Shown here: piece by piece, positions 42,677-50,992 of the stretch
Layout of the letters: each line of letters opens with the position of its first letter
Numbering within the stretch: position 1 is the first letter of the stretch
Assembly: GCF_007673775.1 (NCBI RefSeq)
Contig: NZ_VEAF01000003.1
Coordinates: 372,001 to 436,000, forward strand
Reading direction: 5' to 3'
DNA: 64,000 bases
Source of the DNA: Curtobacterium sp. 9128
GTDB taxonomy: Bacteria; Actinomycetota; Actinomycetes; Actinomycetales; Microbacteriaceae
Translations under genes and position numbers: made by a program
Notes under the pieces: generated by a model
Databases searched by the model: none
What the model was told of the DNA's origin: nothing
The model's input: only the letters and a program-made list of their open reading frames with translations

Positions 42677-43237
42677 TTGGACTACCGCACCGCCACCCGC
42701 GAAGAACGAGCAGCCGAGTTCATCGACTTCGCCACGAAGCTGCACGACGGCCGCTACGACTACCGCCACGTTGAGCGTCAATACGTCAACGGCGATACGG
42801 AAGTCACCATCGTCTGCCTCGCACACGGCCCGTTCGAGCAGACCCCTCGTGAGCACCGACGGGTCCGCACGACGAAGTACGGCACACAGCGCGGTCAAGG
42901 GTGCCGTGACTGCAAGGGCTTCAACGCGAGCGTCGAGCTCCGCCGCGAGCGGTTCATCGCGAAAGCAGGTCAAGTGCACGCTGACCGCTACGACTACACC
43001 TTGGTCGTTTACGTCGACGCGAAGACGGACGTGATCGTGTTGTGCCCAGAGCATGGCGGGTTCGTCGTGCGCCCTGACAACCACACTTCGAAGTTCCCTG
43101 TCGGCTGCCCGGACTGCGCGCTTCGAGCGCATCGCGCGGCTTCTCGGTTTAAGAAGGCGCCACGCAAGGGGCAGTGGCGAAGCCGACCGGCGGGCACAAC
43201 CACGGGGCGGACGCGGCCGATACGCAACGCTTCCTAG
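42677..43237 (+). CDS. DUF723-type zinc-ribbon repeat protein
   Basis: Two copies of a roughly 60-residue repeat: FIDFATKLHDGRYDYRHVERQYVNGDTEVTIVCLAHGPFEQTPREH then CRDC, and FIAKAGQVHADRYDYTLVVYVDAKTDVIVLCPEHGGFVVRPDNH then CPDC. The Cys-x6-His ... Cys-x2-Cys pattern would bind zinc. DUF723 repeats are frequent in phage and homing-endonuclease-linked proteins, but no nuclease domain is present in these 186 residues. TTG 42677 is supported by GGAGGA five bases upstream. Confidence 0.7.
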   Translation: MDYRTATREERAAEFIDFATKLHDGRYDYRHVERQYVNGDTEVTIVCLAHGPFEQTPREHRRVRTTKYGTQRGQGCRDCKGFNASVELRRERFIAKAGQVHADRYDYTLVVYVDAKTDVIVLCPEHGGFVVRPDNHTSKFPVGCPDCALRAHRAASRFKKAPRKGQWRSRPAGTTTGRTRPIRNAS

Positions 43238-43729
43238 CTGCCAGTCGGTAGCGCTGACGAACCGATGTGCGTACCCCCCCGCGTACGTATGGCGTCCCGC
43301 TGATGCGATTCAAAACGGACCACTCATCCGCGACACCCCGGCCCAGTCAGCTGCGCAGACGACCTCAACGCGCCAGGCCGCGCGTTTCACGACCGGCTTT
43401 CGGACGGTGAAGTCGGAGATGACAGTTGCTCTCCGAGCATGACGATCAGCGGGTTCGGGTAGACGAAGCGACGATGCGCACATGGGCTGAGATTGCCTTG
43501 AAGATCCGCGCGTCCAGTCACCTCGTTCACACTGTGTCCATTCCGAAGACCGAATCGGCTTTCGCGACGACCGACGACCTATACCCGACCGAGTCGTCGA
43601 GTCAGTGGGCTCGAGAGCCCCTCCGGTCAGCGGTTGCCGGAGCGGGTAGACGCCGTGCACCGCATCGCGCACCTTCCGATCCGTTGAGAACATGTCAGAA
43701 TCGGCAGGAAGGACGAGCTAGGAGCAGCA
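43238..43729. other. Gene-free stretch in the accessory region
   Basis: Nearly 490 bases without a convincing gene. The open frames on both strands lack ribosome sites, and their products (many Arg/Ser and no regular hydrophobic pattern) look non-coding. A small dyad around CGTACCCCCCCGCGTACG is at about 43268-43285. I see no repeat or RNA gene. Confidence 0.5.
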
Positions 43730-44125
43730 TTGAGATATCTCCAGCGTCTCGAGGTCAAGAACTCGAGGCACGTTATCGACACTCTCTCGGCAGCGGATGC
43801 CTCGCTCGCGCCCGTCCCGCAAACGATCCCCTGTCACATCACAGCGGAAGTGCATGAAGGTGTCCGGCTCTCGATCGGTGGGCGACAGGCGTACCTCTAC
43901 CGGTGCCGGCGCATGTGGTGGGCGAGGCTGTCGGACACATATGATCTGCGCCCTCTTGAGCCATACGAGCTCTCGTCGCGAGTGCTCGAAGGACGAATCG
44001 ACCTTGAGCCGACACCGGTAGCCCGGATGAAGGGCGGCTCGACTGAGCAGGCGATCGCCATTGCCGCCGCGACCGACCATCTCGTGAAGACCCGCAGTGA
44101 AGACACTGCCGGGGGCTCCAAGTGA
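43730..44125 (+). CDS. Hypothetical protein, 131 aa
   Basis: Not recognised. TTG 43730 is preceded by GGAG at five bases (CTAGGAGCAGCATTG). The middle, VHEGVRLSIGGRQAYLYRCRRMWWARLSDTYDLRPLEPYEL, has beta character with Trp/Tyr pairs; the end is helical and rich in Ala and Thr. Its stop overlaps the GTG of the next gene (GTGA), so the two proteins are made together. Confidence 0.55.
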   Translation: MRYLQRLEVKNSRHVIDTLSAADASLAPVPQTIPCHITAEVHEGVRLSIGGRQAYLYRCRRMWWARLSDTYDLRPLEPYELSSRVLEGRIDLEPTPVARMKGGSTEQAIAIAAATDHLVKTRSEDTAGGSK

Positions 44126-44583
44126 ACAGCGCGTTGCCGCCGCAGCCGAACCTCAGCGGACCCGACAAGCCGAAGCCCACATTCGGATGCGGTGCCCTCA
44201 TCGCCATCGGCTGCGGCGGGATCGTCGTCCTCGCCGTGTTGTTCGGCGTCCTCTCGACGATCGGCAGTGGAAGCGATGAAGACGACGCGGGTCGCGGAGG
44301 CGACGACAGCACGTCGAAGTACACGCAGACGTGGAGCAAGCAGTACTCCGACACCACCTGCACCGACTGGAACCATGAGATGACGGCGCAGCAGCAGTTC
44401 GCGGCCGCCGCGGACATCCTCAGCTCGGCACGCAATAAGATCGACGACGGCACCGGTCTGCCATCCGACGCGCTCATCGGTGAGTTCGAGGGCGGCATCA
44501 CGAACGTCTGCGTCGAACCCACGATGACGCTCACCGACGCAACGTACGGCCTCTACGCGACTGAGCCCCGGTTCCACCCCTGA
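44122..44583 (+). CDS. Membrane-anchored protein with HdeA-like outer domain
   Basis: The cytoplasmic start (about 22 residues) leads to one hydrophobic helix at about 23-48 (GALIAIGCGGIVVLAVLFGVLS), then an acidic linker and an outer domain of about 85 residues with two Cys (TTCTDWNH, TNVCVEP). The spacing and the helical text QQFAAAADILSSARNK resemble small HdeA/HdeB-like acid-stress domains, but similarity is weak. Coupled to the gene before by a four-base overlap. Confidence 0.55.
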   Translation: MNSALPPQPNLSGPDKPKPTFGCGALIAIGCGGIVVLAVLFGVLSTIGSGSDEDDAGRGGDDSTSKYTQTWSKQYSDTTCTDWNHEMTAQQQFAAAADILSSARNKIDDGTGLPSDALIGEFEGGITNVCVEPTMTLTDATYGLYATEPRFHP

Positions 44584-44705
44584 GGACCGTGCATGGGGTC
44601 GGGCGCGTGCCTGGGGACAGGCTGCACGATGTCGATCACGCCCCAATGCTGCCGCCTACACCGAGGGTGCGTTTTGCACCATATCTCACTATAGGTTGGG
44701 GTTGT

Positions 44706-44743
44706 TGCAGTCACTAGGGGACTGCAGGATCAGGGCAGTCCCC
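44706..44743 (+). ncRNA. Possible switchable RNA hairpins
   Basis: TGCAGTC (44706) pairs with GACTGCA (44720), while GGGGACTGC (44717) pairs with GCAGTCCCC (44735). The two stems share bases and exclude each other, as in attenuators. It lies in the 273-base gap before the 41-residue gene, behind an AT-rich ATCTCACTATAGG stretch that could be a promoter. Nothing else is seen in the gap. Confidence 0.4.
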
Positions 44744-44856
44744 GTGGGTACACGCTCCTGGCAGCGCGGTCCTCGTGCTGGATGGGGTCGTGCATGTTGG
44801 GGTCAGCGGCTACAGTGCTCGAACCGCAGAACCCCGACTTGGATCAGGAGCAGATC

Positions 44857-44982
44857 GTGGGACGACCAAAGGACGACTGGACTGAGCAGCTGGCGGACGA
44901 GGAAATGGAGTCCTGGGGTGAGGGTGCTCGTCGGGAGATGCTGGACTACGGCGACAGTAACGACGAGGCGGCCGAGAGCTAG
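44857..44982 (+). CDS. Small acidic protein, 41 aa
   Basis: GTG 44857 follows AGGAG at seven bases. The product MGRPKDDWTEQLADEEMESW... is strongly acidic and probably helical, with many Glu and Asp. I do not recognise it. It would be a candidate for a small inhibitor or mimic in a mobile region, but no evidence supports a specific target. Confidence 0.5.
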   Translation: MGRPKDDWTEQLADEEMESWGEGARREMLDYGDSNDEAAES

Positions 44983-45014
44983 GGCGCGCTCGCGTGCGGA
45001 GGATCGCCGGCGGT

Positions 45015-45335
45015 ATGCCGATCGTGCGAGTCAGCTTCGACCGGTACGCGCGACTCGACGGGAGCGGGATGCACGGTTACGCGTATCGGTGGCCGTTTGA
45101 CCGTCCCGCGGAGGTCGGCGACGTCGTCGCCACGGACAACGGTGTCGAGGTGACAGTGATCGGTTTCGGGACCGACCACAAAGGGGCGTTGCAGACGTGC
45201 GCCTTCGACTACGGGTTGAACCGTCAGGTGATCGGCTGGGATCAGTGGCCGTTGCCGCCGCGGCTGTCGTTGGAGTCGGAGCGGCCGAAGCGGTCAGTTC
45301 GGTGGTTCCTCGGTCGGCTGTTCCAGCCCCGATAG
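45015..45335 (+). CDS. Hypothetical protein, 106 aa
   Basis: An unrecognised small beta-rich protein: VRVSFDRYARLDGSGMHGYAYRWPFDRPAEVGDVVATDNGVEVTVIGFG is followed by a polar tail ending WFLGRLFQPR. The 'GDVV...V.V.G.G' pattern resembles small barrel domains. ATG 45015 has GGAGG 12 bases upstream; GTG 44994 is an alternative. The following 271 bases (45336-45606) show no gene. Confidence 0.5.
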   Translation: MPIVRVSFDRYARLDGSGMHGYAYRWPFDRPAEVGDVVATDNGVEVTVIGFGTDHKGALQTCAFDYGLNRQVIGWDQWPLPPRLSLESERPKRSVRWFLGRLFQPR

Positions 45336-45606
45336 ACAACGCGTCACCGGACCTGGACTTGGCTGAGGACGCTGTTAGTCCCGGATCCTCGAACAGGGCT
45401 CGCTGGCGCGGTCCGGCGTGGGTTCGTTTGCCTACGGACGAATTGGGGCACCGATTCCTGCTGCGCTGGTGCTGGTCACCAGCGCGCCAGGAATCTGCTG
45501 GCTCGGTACCGGCTTCTGGTTGTGGCGTTGCGGACTCCGCAAGTCGTAGCGCGGCGAAGAGCGCGATAGTGCGGTCTGCCGATCCGCGCCGGACGGCGCC
45601 CGCCAG

Positions 45607-45981
45607 CTATTTAGCGGTGAGGGCTTTGAGGAGGACGTACCCGGTCGCGGTCAGTAGGAGGAGACCCCCGAGGCCGGCGACCGGGTATGGGACGCCGCTC
45701 CTGCGAGTGCGGCTGCGGATGCCTGCAGCGCCGGCGGTGATGACGGCGCTGAACCCTCCGAAGAGAGTGAGGCTCATGCCGGTGAACCAGCCTGCGTCAC
45801 CGCCGCTGCAGTCTGCCTCACGGGCAGCGCACGTGCTGTACGAGATAAGGCTCTCGTTGAGGAGGAACCCGACGCAGCCGGTGGCGGTCAGCAAGCCGAT
45901 GATAATCACGACCCAGAAGAGGGCGAGGCTCCAGGCGGCGGCGCGATTGCTGAGCGGCGCGCGTCGGATGCCGTCCGTCAC
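45607..45981 (-). CDS. Small membrane protein, 124 aa
   Basis: Three hydrophobic helices (about residues 15-42, 68-90 and 101-121). Between the first two lies an outer loop with paired Cys (STCAAREADCSGGD). GTG 45981 is chosen because GGGAGG lies four bases upstream. It is not related to a family I can name. The 237 bases behind it towards the VanZ fragment hold no gene. Confidence 0.55.
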   Translation of the reverse strand: MTDGIRRAPLSNRAAAWSLALFWVVIIIGLLTATGCVGFLLNESLISYSTCAAREADCSGGDAGWFTGMSLTLFGGFSAVITAGAAGIRSRTRRSGVPYPVAGLGGLLLLTATGYVLLKALTAK

Positions 45982-46218
45982 CGGTCCTCCCTTCATCTCG
46001 CTGTGTATCGATTCAAGCAGCGGAACCAGGTGCCCACACCTAGCCCGGCTCGAACGGGCTGCGTCCCTCTCCCAAACTCGGCCGAGCCCTGTCGGCGGGT
46101 GACCGGCGAGGGGGTACTGCCGCGCCGATGCGGCATGCGTCAACGTTCGGTAGAGGATCGCCGGCTGAGAAGCGGGTGGGGCCGCATCGGTTGGTGAGTC
46201 CGGGGCGCGATCACCAAC

Positions 46219-46515
46219 GTGATCGTGTTCGCCCCGTTGGGCATCTTGATACCGCTGCTGATGCGCCAACCGTCTTGGGTGAAAGTGGTCTTTGCCGCCG
46301 CGGCGGTCAGTCTTGCGATCGAACTTCTGCGGATCGTCACGGACGGGCTTTTCGGCGGTGGTCATGTGGCGGACGTCAACGACTTCCTTTGGAACACCGT
46401 CGGCGGGGCCGTCGGGTTCGCGATCTTCCTCGTGATGTCGCGCGCTCCAGGCTTGTCGCGTCTCGTTGAGCTGTTCCGCTGGCACCCGGCCACGAGGGGC
46501 ACGCGCACCGCCTGA
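46219..46515 (+). pseudogene. VanZ-like protein, 5'-truncated
   Basis: The frame reads MIVFAPLGILIPLLMRQPSWVKVVFAAAAVSLAIELLRI ... DVNDFLWNTVGGAVGFAI, the second part of a VanZ-like domain. The conserved Asn directly before (ITNVIVF) is still encoded upstream but a TGA at 46195-46197 cuts the frame, and the first helix is missing. VanZ-like proteins of full length have 150-200 residues. Either a remnant or an unusual short form starting at GTG 46219. Confidence 0.55.
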
Positions 46516-46639
46516 GGTCAGCACGAGTAGATCGGCAACGCCCGCGGAGCATTAGGTTCTCTGGGGGCGCTCCTTCGTCTCGGTGGACCATCTCGTAAGG
46601 GGCGCCCCTCGTTGACTCGCTTCTGCAAGACTCCGTTGT

Positions 46640-47128
46640 GTGGATGTGTTGCCGCTCCTCCGTCTAGATCTCAGCGAGCTTCGCGGAGAGGTCGATCGCG
46701 CGCTGCGATTCATGGACCGCGAGCATCATCTTCCGATAGTGCTCGACGACATCGCTGCCGCAGCCGGAATCAGCCGACGCCGCCTCCAAGAGTTGTTCCG
46801 AGAAGACACGCCTGCGACTCCCATGTACTTCCTCCGGCTTATTCGTCTCCTGCACGCACGACGGCGCCTGCTCGACCCCGAAGAGCAGGGGTCGATACGT
46901 GAGATCGCGATAGCTGAGCAGATCCTTCACGTGCCACGCTTCACCCAGCGGTACGCGACGATGTTCGGCGAGCTCCCTTCGGCTACCGTCGCTCGAGTCC
47001 GCTCGCAGCGTCCACCGGTGGTCGCGGAGCCCAGCGGCAGCTACTTCGATGTCCAGACGATGGAGCACCGCCAGAGCGAAGGCCGACCGCCGAGAGATCC
47101 GGGCACCGCTCTTCGAGCGTCCCGATAG
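46640..47128 (+). pseudogene. AraC-type DNA-binding domain, N-terminally truncated
   Basis: Only the double helix-turn-helix remains: AAAGISRRRLQELFRED, YFLRLIRLLHARRRLL, IREIAIAEQILHVPRFTQRYATMFGELPS. Complete members have an additional ligand-binding domain of about 150-200 residues. No ribosome site lies before GTG 46640. The short 162-residue frame could still make a DNA-binding protein. Confidence 0.5.
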
Positions 47129-47287
47129 CCGGTCGACCAGCGGTCGCGGACGAGGACGGCTGCGACAGCTGCCAGCGACCAGTTGACCGTCTCGCTGGCC
47201 GATCGGCCATCGAGGCGCTCGGCTGTCGAGCGTAGGAAGGCCTACAGCAAGCGGTCTGAGGTGTAAAGGACTCAGTACCGTCCAGCT

Positions 47288-47392
47288 ATGCATGTGCTCT
47301 TGATCATCGTGGTCGCCGTCGTCTTCGTAGGAGCCGGCGTTGCTCAGACGTACTTCACGGTTGGCCCGGGCGGCAAGAAGCGACGGAAGTAG
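47288..47392 (+). CDS. Very small single-span membrane protein, 34 aa
   Basis: ATG 47288 opens a 34-codon frame: a hydrophobic helix (HVLLIIVVAVVFVGAGVA) and a basic end, GGKKRRK. The helix/basic end pattern fits a real small membrane protein with the tail inside. The ribosome site is poor (AAGGA is about 17 bases away), so I rate it as possible only. Confidence 0.4.
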   Translation: MHVLLIIVVAVVFVGAGVAQTYFTVGPGGKKRRK

Positions 47393-47502
47393 GCCGCAGC
47401 TCGGGATCCCGGTACGACTCATCTGCATCGATGGCTGACAAGTCCAGTTGTCCAGCAGTCACGCCATGCGCGTGCGGTAGACGATGGGGAAACGGACAAA
47501 CG

Positions 47503-47910
47503 TCAAGCTGCCGTTTGTGCCCCAGTTGCGGCGATAGCTTCGCGGTACGCGGCGATCTTTCGTTCCAGCGCCGCGAGATGCCGCTGCACCTCGGCTTGCC
47601 GGATGAGGACGGCCGCGTGATGCTGCTCGAGGAGCGTCAGCCGTGCGACGTCGTCGGCGCCGGCCCGGTACGCGGCCGCGTATTCGCGCATCTCCCGCAC
47701 GCTCATCCCGGTGCCGCGGAGCATCACGGTTCCGGCGAGCCAGCTCAGCGCCGCCGTGTCGTACCGCCGCCACCCATCCGGCCCACGCTCCGGAACGGGC
47801 GCGATGCCTTCCTTCTCGTAGTAGCGGATCGTGTCGACCGTGGTGCCGAGCAGCTCCGCCGCAGCACTGATCGTGACCGGCTCATCGACGTGGACCTCGG
47901 GAAGCAGCAT
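47503..47910 (-). CDS. MerR-family transcriptional regulator
   Basis: HTH and wing read TISAAAELLGTTVDTIRYYEKEGIAPVPERGPDGWRRYD, then LRGTGMSVREMREYAA, the typical MerR text of the group found beside aldo/keto reductases. The dimer coiled coil and a short tail follow. There are no Cys, so it is not a metal or SoxR-type sensor. It is divergent from the aldo/keto reductase, with the operator in between. Length 135. Confidence 0.87.
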   Translation of the reverse strand: MLLPEVHVDEPVTISAAAELLGTTVDTIRYYEKEGIAPVPERGPDGWRRYDTAALSWLAGTVMLRGTGMSVREMREYAAAYRAGADDVARLTLLEQHHAAVLIRQAEVQRHLAALERKIAAYREAIAATGAQTAA

Positions 47911-47926
47911 GAGCCGAGTCTCCCAC

Positions 47927-47957
47927 TTGACATGGTGTGCACACCAGGGTGGAGGGT
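47927..47957 (+). promoter_or_regulatory. MerR-type promoter of the aldo/keto reductase
   Basis: TTGACA (47927-47932) and GAGGGT (47952-47957) are spaced by 19 bases, the long spacer of MerR-activated promoters. The spacer begins with the perfect 14-bp palindrome TGGTGTGCACACCA (47933-47946). Confidence 0.65.
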
Positions 47958-47999
47958 CGTCATCGTCCGGGTGCTCCCGGCGACGAACGGAGAATACGC

Positions 48000-48983
48000 A
48001 TGCAGCAGATCCCTCTCGGCTCCCAGGGCCTCGTCACGTCCGCACTCGGGCTCGGATGCATGGGCATGAGCGCCTTCTACGGCGGCGCGACCGAAGCCGG
48101 CTCCGTCGACACCATCCGGCATGCTCTCGACCTCGGGATCACCCTGTTTGACACTGCTGAGGCGTACGGGCCGTTCGAGAACGAGAAGCTCCTCGGCCGC
48201 GTCCTCGGCACCGACCGGGACCGGGTGGTCGTCGCGTCGAAGTTCGCCACCGACTTCACCGACGACGGCCAGCCGATTGGTCTCGACGGCTCCCCGGAGC
48301 ACGCACGTCGCGCAATCGACCGGTCCCTCAGTCATCTCGGCACCGACCACGTCGACCTCTGGTACCTGCACCGGGCAGACCCGAACGTGCCCATCGAGGA
48401 CACCGTCGGCGCGATGGCCGAAGCCGTCACCGCCGGCAAGGCCCGCTACATCGGCGTCTCCGAGACCTCAGCCGAGACCCTGCGCCGGGCGCACGCGACG
48501 TTCCCGATCACCGCGATCCAGTCCGAGTACAGCCTCTTCGAGCGCGACGCCGAGCACAACGGCGTCCTCGACACCGCATCGGAGCTCGGTATCGGATTCG
48601 TGCCGTTCTCCCCGCTTGGTCGCGGGTTCCTCTCCGGCACCATCACTCGGAAGGACGACCTCCCCGAGGGTGACGCACGACGAAACCTCCCCCGCTTCTC
48701 CGACGAAGCGATCGACGCGAACCTGCGCGTCGTCGAAGCACTCAAAGCCATCGCCAACGAGAAGAACGTCACGACCGCGCAACTCGCCCTCGCCTGGCTG
48801 ATCCAAGCCGGCACCGTCCCGATCCCCGGAACCACCAAGGCGTCGCGAGTGGAGGAAAACGTCGCCGCAGCCGACATCGTCCTCACCACACGGGACCTCG
48901 AACGCATCGAGGCGGCTTCCCCGCACGGTGTCGCGGTCGGTACCCGCAACACTGAAGCCGGGATGGCACGCGACCGCGGCTGA
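48000..48983 (+). CDS. Aldo/keto reductase
   Basis: A (beta/alpha)8 NADPH-dependent reductase of 327 residues, YajO/Tas-like. Catalytic Asp and Tyr lie in FDTAEAYGPFENEKLLG, Lys in VVASKFAT and His in LWYLHRADP; the NADPH site includes PIPGTTKASRVEENV. ATG 48000 follows GGAG at seven bases. Regulated by the divergent MerR; a reactive aldehyde or ketone as inducer is a fair guess. Confidence 0.9.
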   Translation: MQQIPLGSQGLVTSALGLGCMGMSAFYGGATEAGSVDTIRHALDLGITLFDTAEAYGPFENEKLLGRVLGTDRDRVVVASKFATDFTDDGQPIGLDGSPEHARRAIDRSLSHLGTDHVDLWYLHRADPNVPIEDTVGAMAEAVTAGKARYIGVSETSAETLRRAHATFPITAIQSEYSLFERDAEHNGVLDTASELGIGFVPFSPLGRGFLSGTITRKDDLPEGDARRNLPRFSDEAIDANLRVVEALKAIANEKNVTTAQLALAWLIQAGTVPIPGTTKASRVEENVAAADIVLTTRDLERIEAASPHGVAVGTRNTEAGMARDRG

Positions 48984-48991
48984 CCCGCACC

Positions 48992-49030
48992 AAACGCCCC
49001 GCAGCACCAGTCAGTGCAGCGGGGCGTTTT
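48992..49030. terminator. Two-way terminator
   Basis: AAACGCCCCGC and GCGGGGCGTTT pair over 11 bp and GCAC/GTGC add four more above a small inner loop. T-runs follow on both strands, so it serves both the reductase gene and the convergent permease gene. Confidence 0.85.
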
Positions 49031-49050
49031 CGTGTCCAATAGCCGATGGT

Positions 49051-50238
49051 CTAGCGGGCAGCGGAGATGCTTGGGACAGTAGGGGGCGCGGCCGGGGAGG
49101 CGTCAAGCTGTCCGACAGCGGTCGTGCCGCGTGGCATCGCGTGCGCGCCGATGTGCGCCGGTCGGCGTCGGCGTGCCTCCCGGGCGGCACGGACGGCCAT
49201 CGCAACGAGTGCCAGGAGGCCCCCGGCGACGGCCCAGATCGCCAGGCGTGCGATGGGCCAGCCGGCGGCTACGCCATCGAAGTACTCCACCGAGCGCAAG
49301 CCGTCAAGGGCAGCACCTTGCGGGAAGAGCAGCGCGATGCCCTGGAAGAAGTTGTCCTGCATGCCCGTGCCGACGGGGCCGCCGGAGGAGGAATTCCCGA
49401 ACACGACGAGGAGGATGATCAAGCCGACGCTGGCGAACGAGCCCAGTACGGCGGCGACGCCCGTGACGGCACCGCCGACGGCGAGCGTGTAGAGCCAGAG
49501 CAGCCCGAAGACCTGCCACGGCTCGTGGGTGATGCCGCCGAGGACGATGTTCTCCCACCACGCAGCGCCCGCGCTCAACAGGCCCGTGAATACCAGGAGC
49601 ACAAGGCCGCGTTCGACGAACCCGCGGGCCGTATCGACGGTGCCGAGGATGCGACCGAAGAGCGTCGCTCCGAGGGACGCACCGATGCCGAGGAAGAGCA
49701 CGACGTAAAACTCGAGTGTCCCGGCCGGGTCCGCGGACGGCAGCGGCGCGACGTCGGTGACGATGGCGGTCGTGTGGGCTTTCGCGGCGACGGCCGTGCC
49801 GACCTTCGTGACGGCGAGCGCGGTCGTCTTGCTGGCGCCGCTGGCGATCACGGTCGTGACCGGTCCGGAAGTGACGGGGAAGACTAGGCCGCCGACGGTG
49901 TTGCGGTCGAGCACGGAGCGGCGGACCGCGGCGGCGTCCTTGACGACGGTGACGTCGAGTTCGTCCTGTTGCTCGAGGTGGACGATGGCGGTCGGGCTGC
50001 CGGCGACGGCGATAGGGAGGTGGTTCGGGGTGGGCTGGCCGAACGCGCCGGAGTAGCTGATGACCATCCCGAGGACCAGCACAAGCAAGCCAATGCCCGC
50101 GATCACCAGCGCCCGGTACCGGTGCGGAGCTCCCGGTCCTTCCGATCCGATGGCTCCGCCCGCGAGTGCGTCTTCGTACGCCGGATGTGCGGTGTCACGT
50201 CCACCGTGTTCGAGGTGGTCATTGTCGCGCTGGTTCAT
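49051..50238 (-). CDS. DUF3533/ABC-2-type membrane protein
   Basis: One helix near residues 43-65, an outer domain of about 125 residues (HLPIAVAG...), then five or six helices to about residue 350 with a polar tail. This is the layout of YhgE/Pip/SNG1-like permeases, some of which help export drugs or phage-like products. No ATPase is adjacent. The divergent TetR regulator at 50284 and the shared operator indicate control by a small ligand. GGGAAGG lies before the ATG. Confidence 0.72.
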   Translation of the reverse strand: MNQRDNDHLEHGGRDTAHPAYEDALAGGAIGSEGPGAPHRYRALVIAGIGLLVLVLGMVISYSGAFGQPTPNHLPIAVAGSPTAIVHLEQQDELDVTVVKDAAAVRRSVLDRNTVGGLVFPVTSGPVTTVIASGASKTTALAVTKVGTAVAAKAHTTAIVTDVAPLPSADPAGTLEFYVVLFLGIGASLGATLFGRILGTVDTARGFVERGLVLLVFTGLLSAGAAWWENIVLGGITHEPWQVFGLLWLYTLAVGGAVTGVAAVLGSFASVGLIILLVVFGNSSSGGPVGTGMQDNFFQGIALLFPQGAALDGLRSVEYFDGVAAGWPIARLAIWAVAGGLLALVAMAVRAAREARRRRPAHIGAHAMPRGTTAVGQLDASPAAPPTVPSISAAR

Positions 50239-50254
50239 CCTGGCGCCTTCCCTT

Positions 50255-50276
50255 CATTACTTGACAGATGTAATGT
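50255..50276. promoter_or_regulatory. TetR operator and divergent promoter region
   Basis: CATTAC and GTAATG (50255-50260, 50270-50275) form an inverted repeat with a 9-nt centre in the 45-base gap between the two genes. TAATGT (50271-50276) lies seven bases before the TetR ATG and overlaps the operator, so the regulator should repress itself. Confidence 0.55.
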
Positions 50277-50283
50277 AAACGTC

Positions 50284-50880
50284 ATGGGACAACAACGCGA
50301 TTCGAGTTCGTTCAGAGGCGCGGACGAGGATCCCCGGGTTCGCCGCACTCGGCGCGCACTGCAGCAGGCGCTGGCGGAGCTGGCGGAGGAGCGTGCCGAC
50401 GTGACGATGAGCGCCGTCGCGCAGCGAGCGGGTCTGAGTCGCCAGGTGCTGCACACCCACTACGCGTCGCTCGGCGAGCTGGCATCCGAGGTGCTCGTCC
50501 GCCGGATGGTCGAGGGCACCGGCCACGACGTTCCGTCCGATGTCCGGTCCGCGGTACCCGCCCTCGTCGAGGCGGTCCGGAGCGAGGGTTTGGCCCCGTT
50601 CCTTCAGTTCATCAGGGACGATCGTGCGGTCTTCATCGCCTTGCGCACCATCGCGCACCGACAGAGCGCTGCTGTGCTCGCTCAGGTGTTCGCCGGACGC
50701 TTCCTCGATTCAGATCCCACCCCAGAACAGCGTGAAGCGGCGCTGTTCGCCGCCGGCGGGATGACGACCGTCGTCGAGCGCTGGCTCGTCGACGAGGATG
50801 CTCCGTGCGCAGCACGCCAAGCGGAGAACCTCGAGCGCTACGCTCGCGCCGTGCTCACCGTCGTCACCGACCAGCGCTGA
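50284..50880 (+). CDS. TetR-family transcriptional regulator
   Basis: A 198-residue TetR protein. The HTH is DVTMSAVAQRAGLSRQVLHTHYASLGELASEV, with the conserved Y.HY-type turn, and is followed by a helical ligand domain without a specific mark. It lies divergent to the DUF3533 permease and probably represses it and itself. Confidence 0.87.
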   Translation: MGQQRDSSSFRGADEDPRVRRTRRALQQALAELAEERADVTMSAVAQRAGLSRQVLHTHYASLGELASEVLVRRMVEGTGHDVPSDVRSAVPALVEAVRSEGLAPFLQFIRDDRAVFIALRTIAHRQSAAVLAQVFAGRFLDSDPTPEQREAALFAAGGMTTVVERWLVDEDAPCAARQAENLERYARAVLTVVTDQR

Positions 50881-50992
50881 TCCGCACGACCAGGCCGGCC
50901 AGATCCTTCTCGTCTGCCGCTGCTGGCGGACCGGTGAAACCTCGCAATAACCGCAGTACCTCCTCGCTCCTGTCGCCATCGTCGGGGCCGAA

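Noticed and set aside
43310..43693. 127-codon minus-strand frame in the island gap
   Set aside because: No ribosome site, Arg/Ser-rich shadow-like composition and no conserved motif.
45197..46102. Long plus-strand frame over the small membrane protein gene
   Set aside because: It runs antisense to the better-supported gene at 45607-45981 and has an Arg/Ser-rich, motif-free product.
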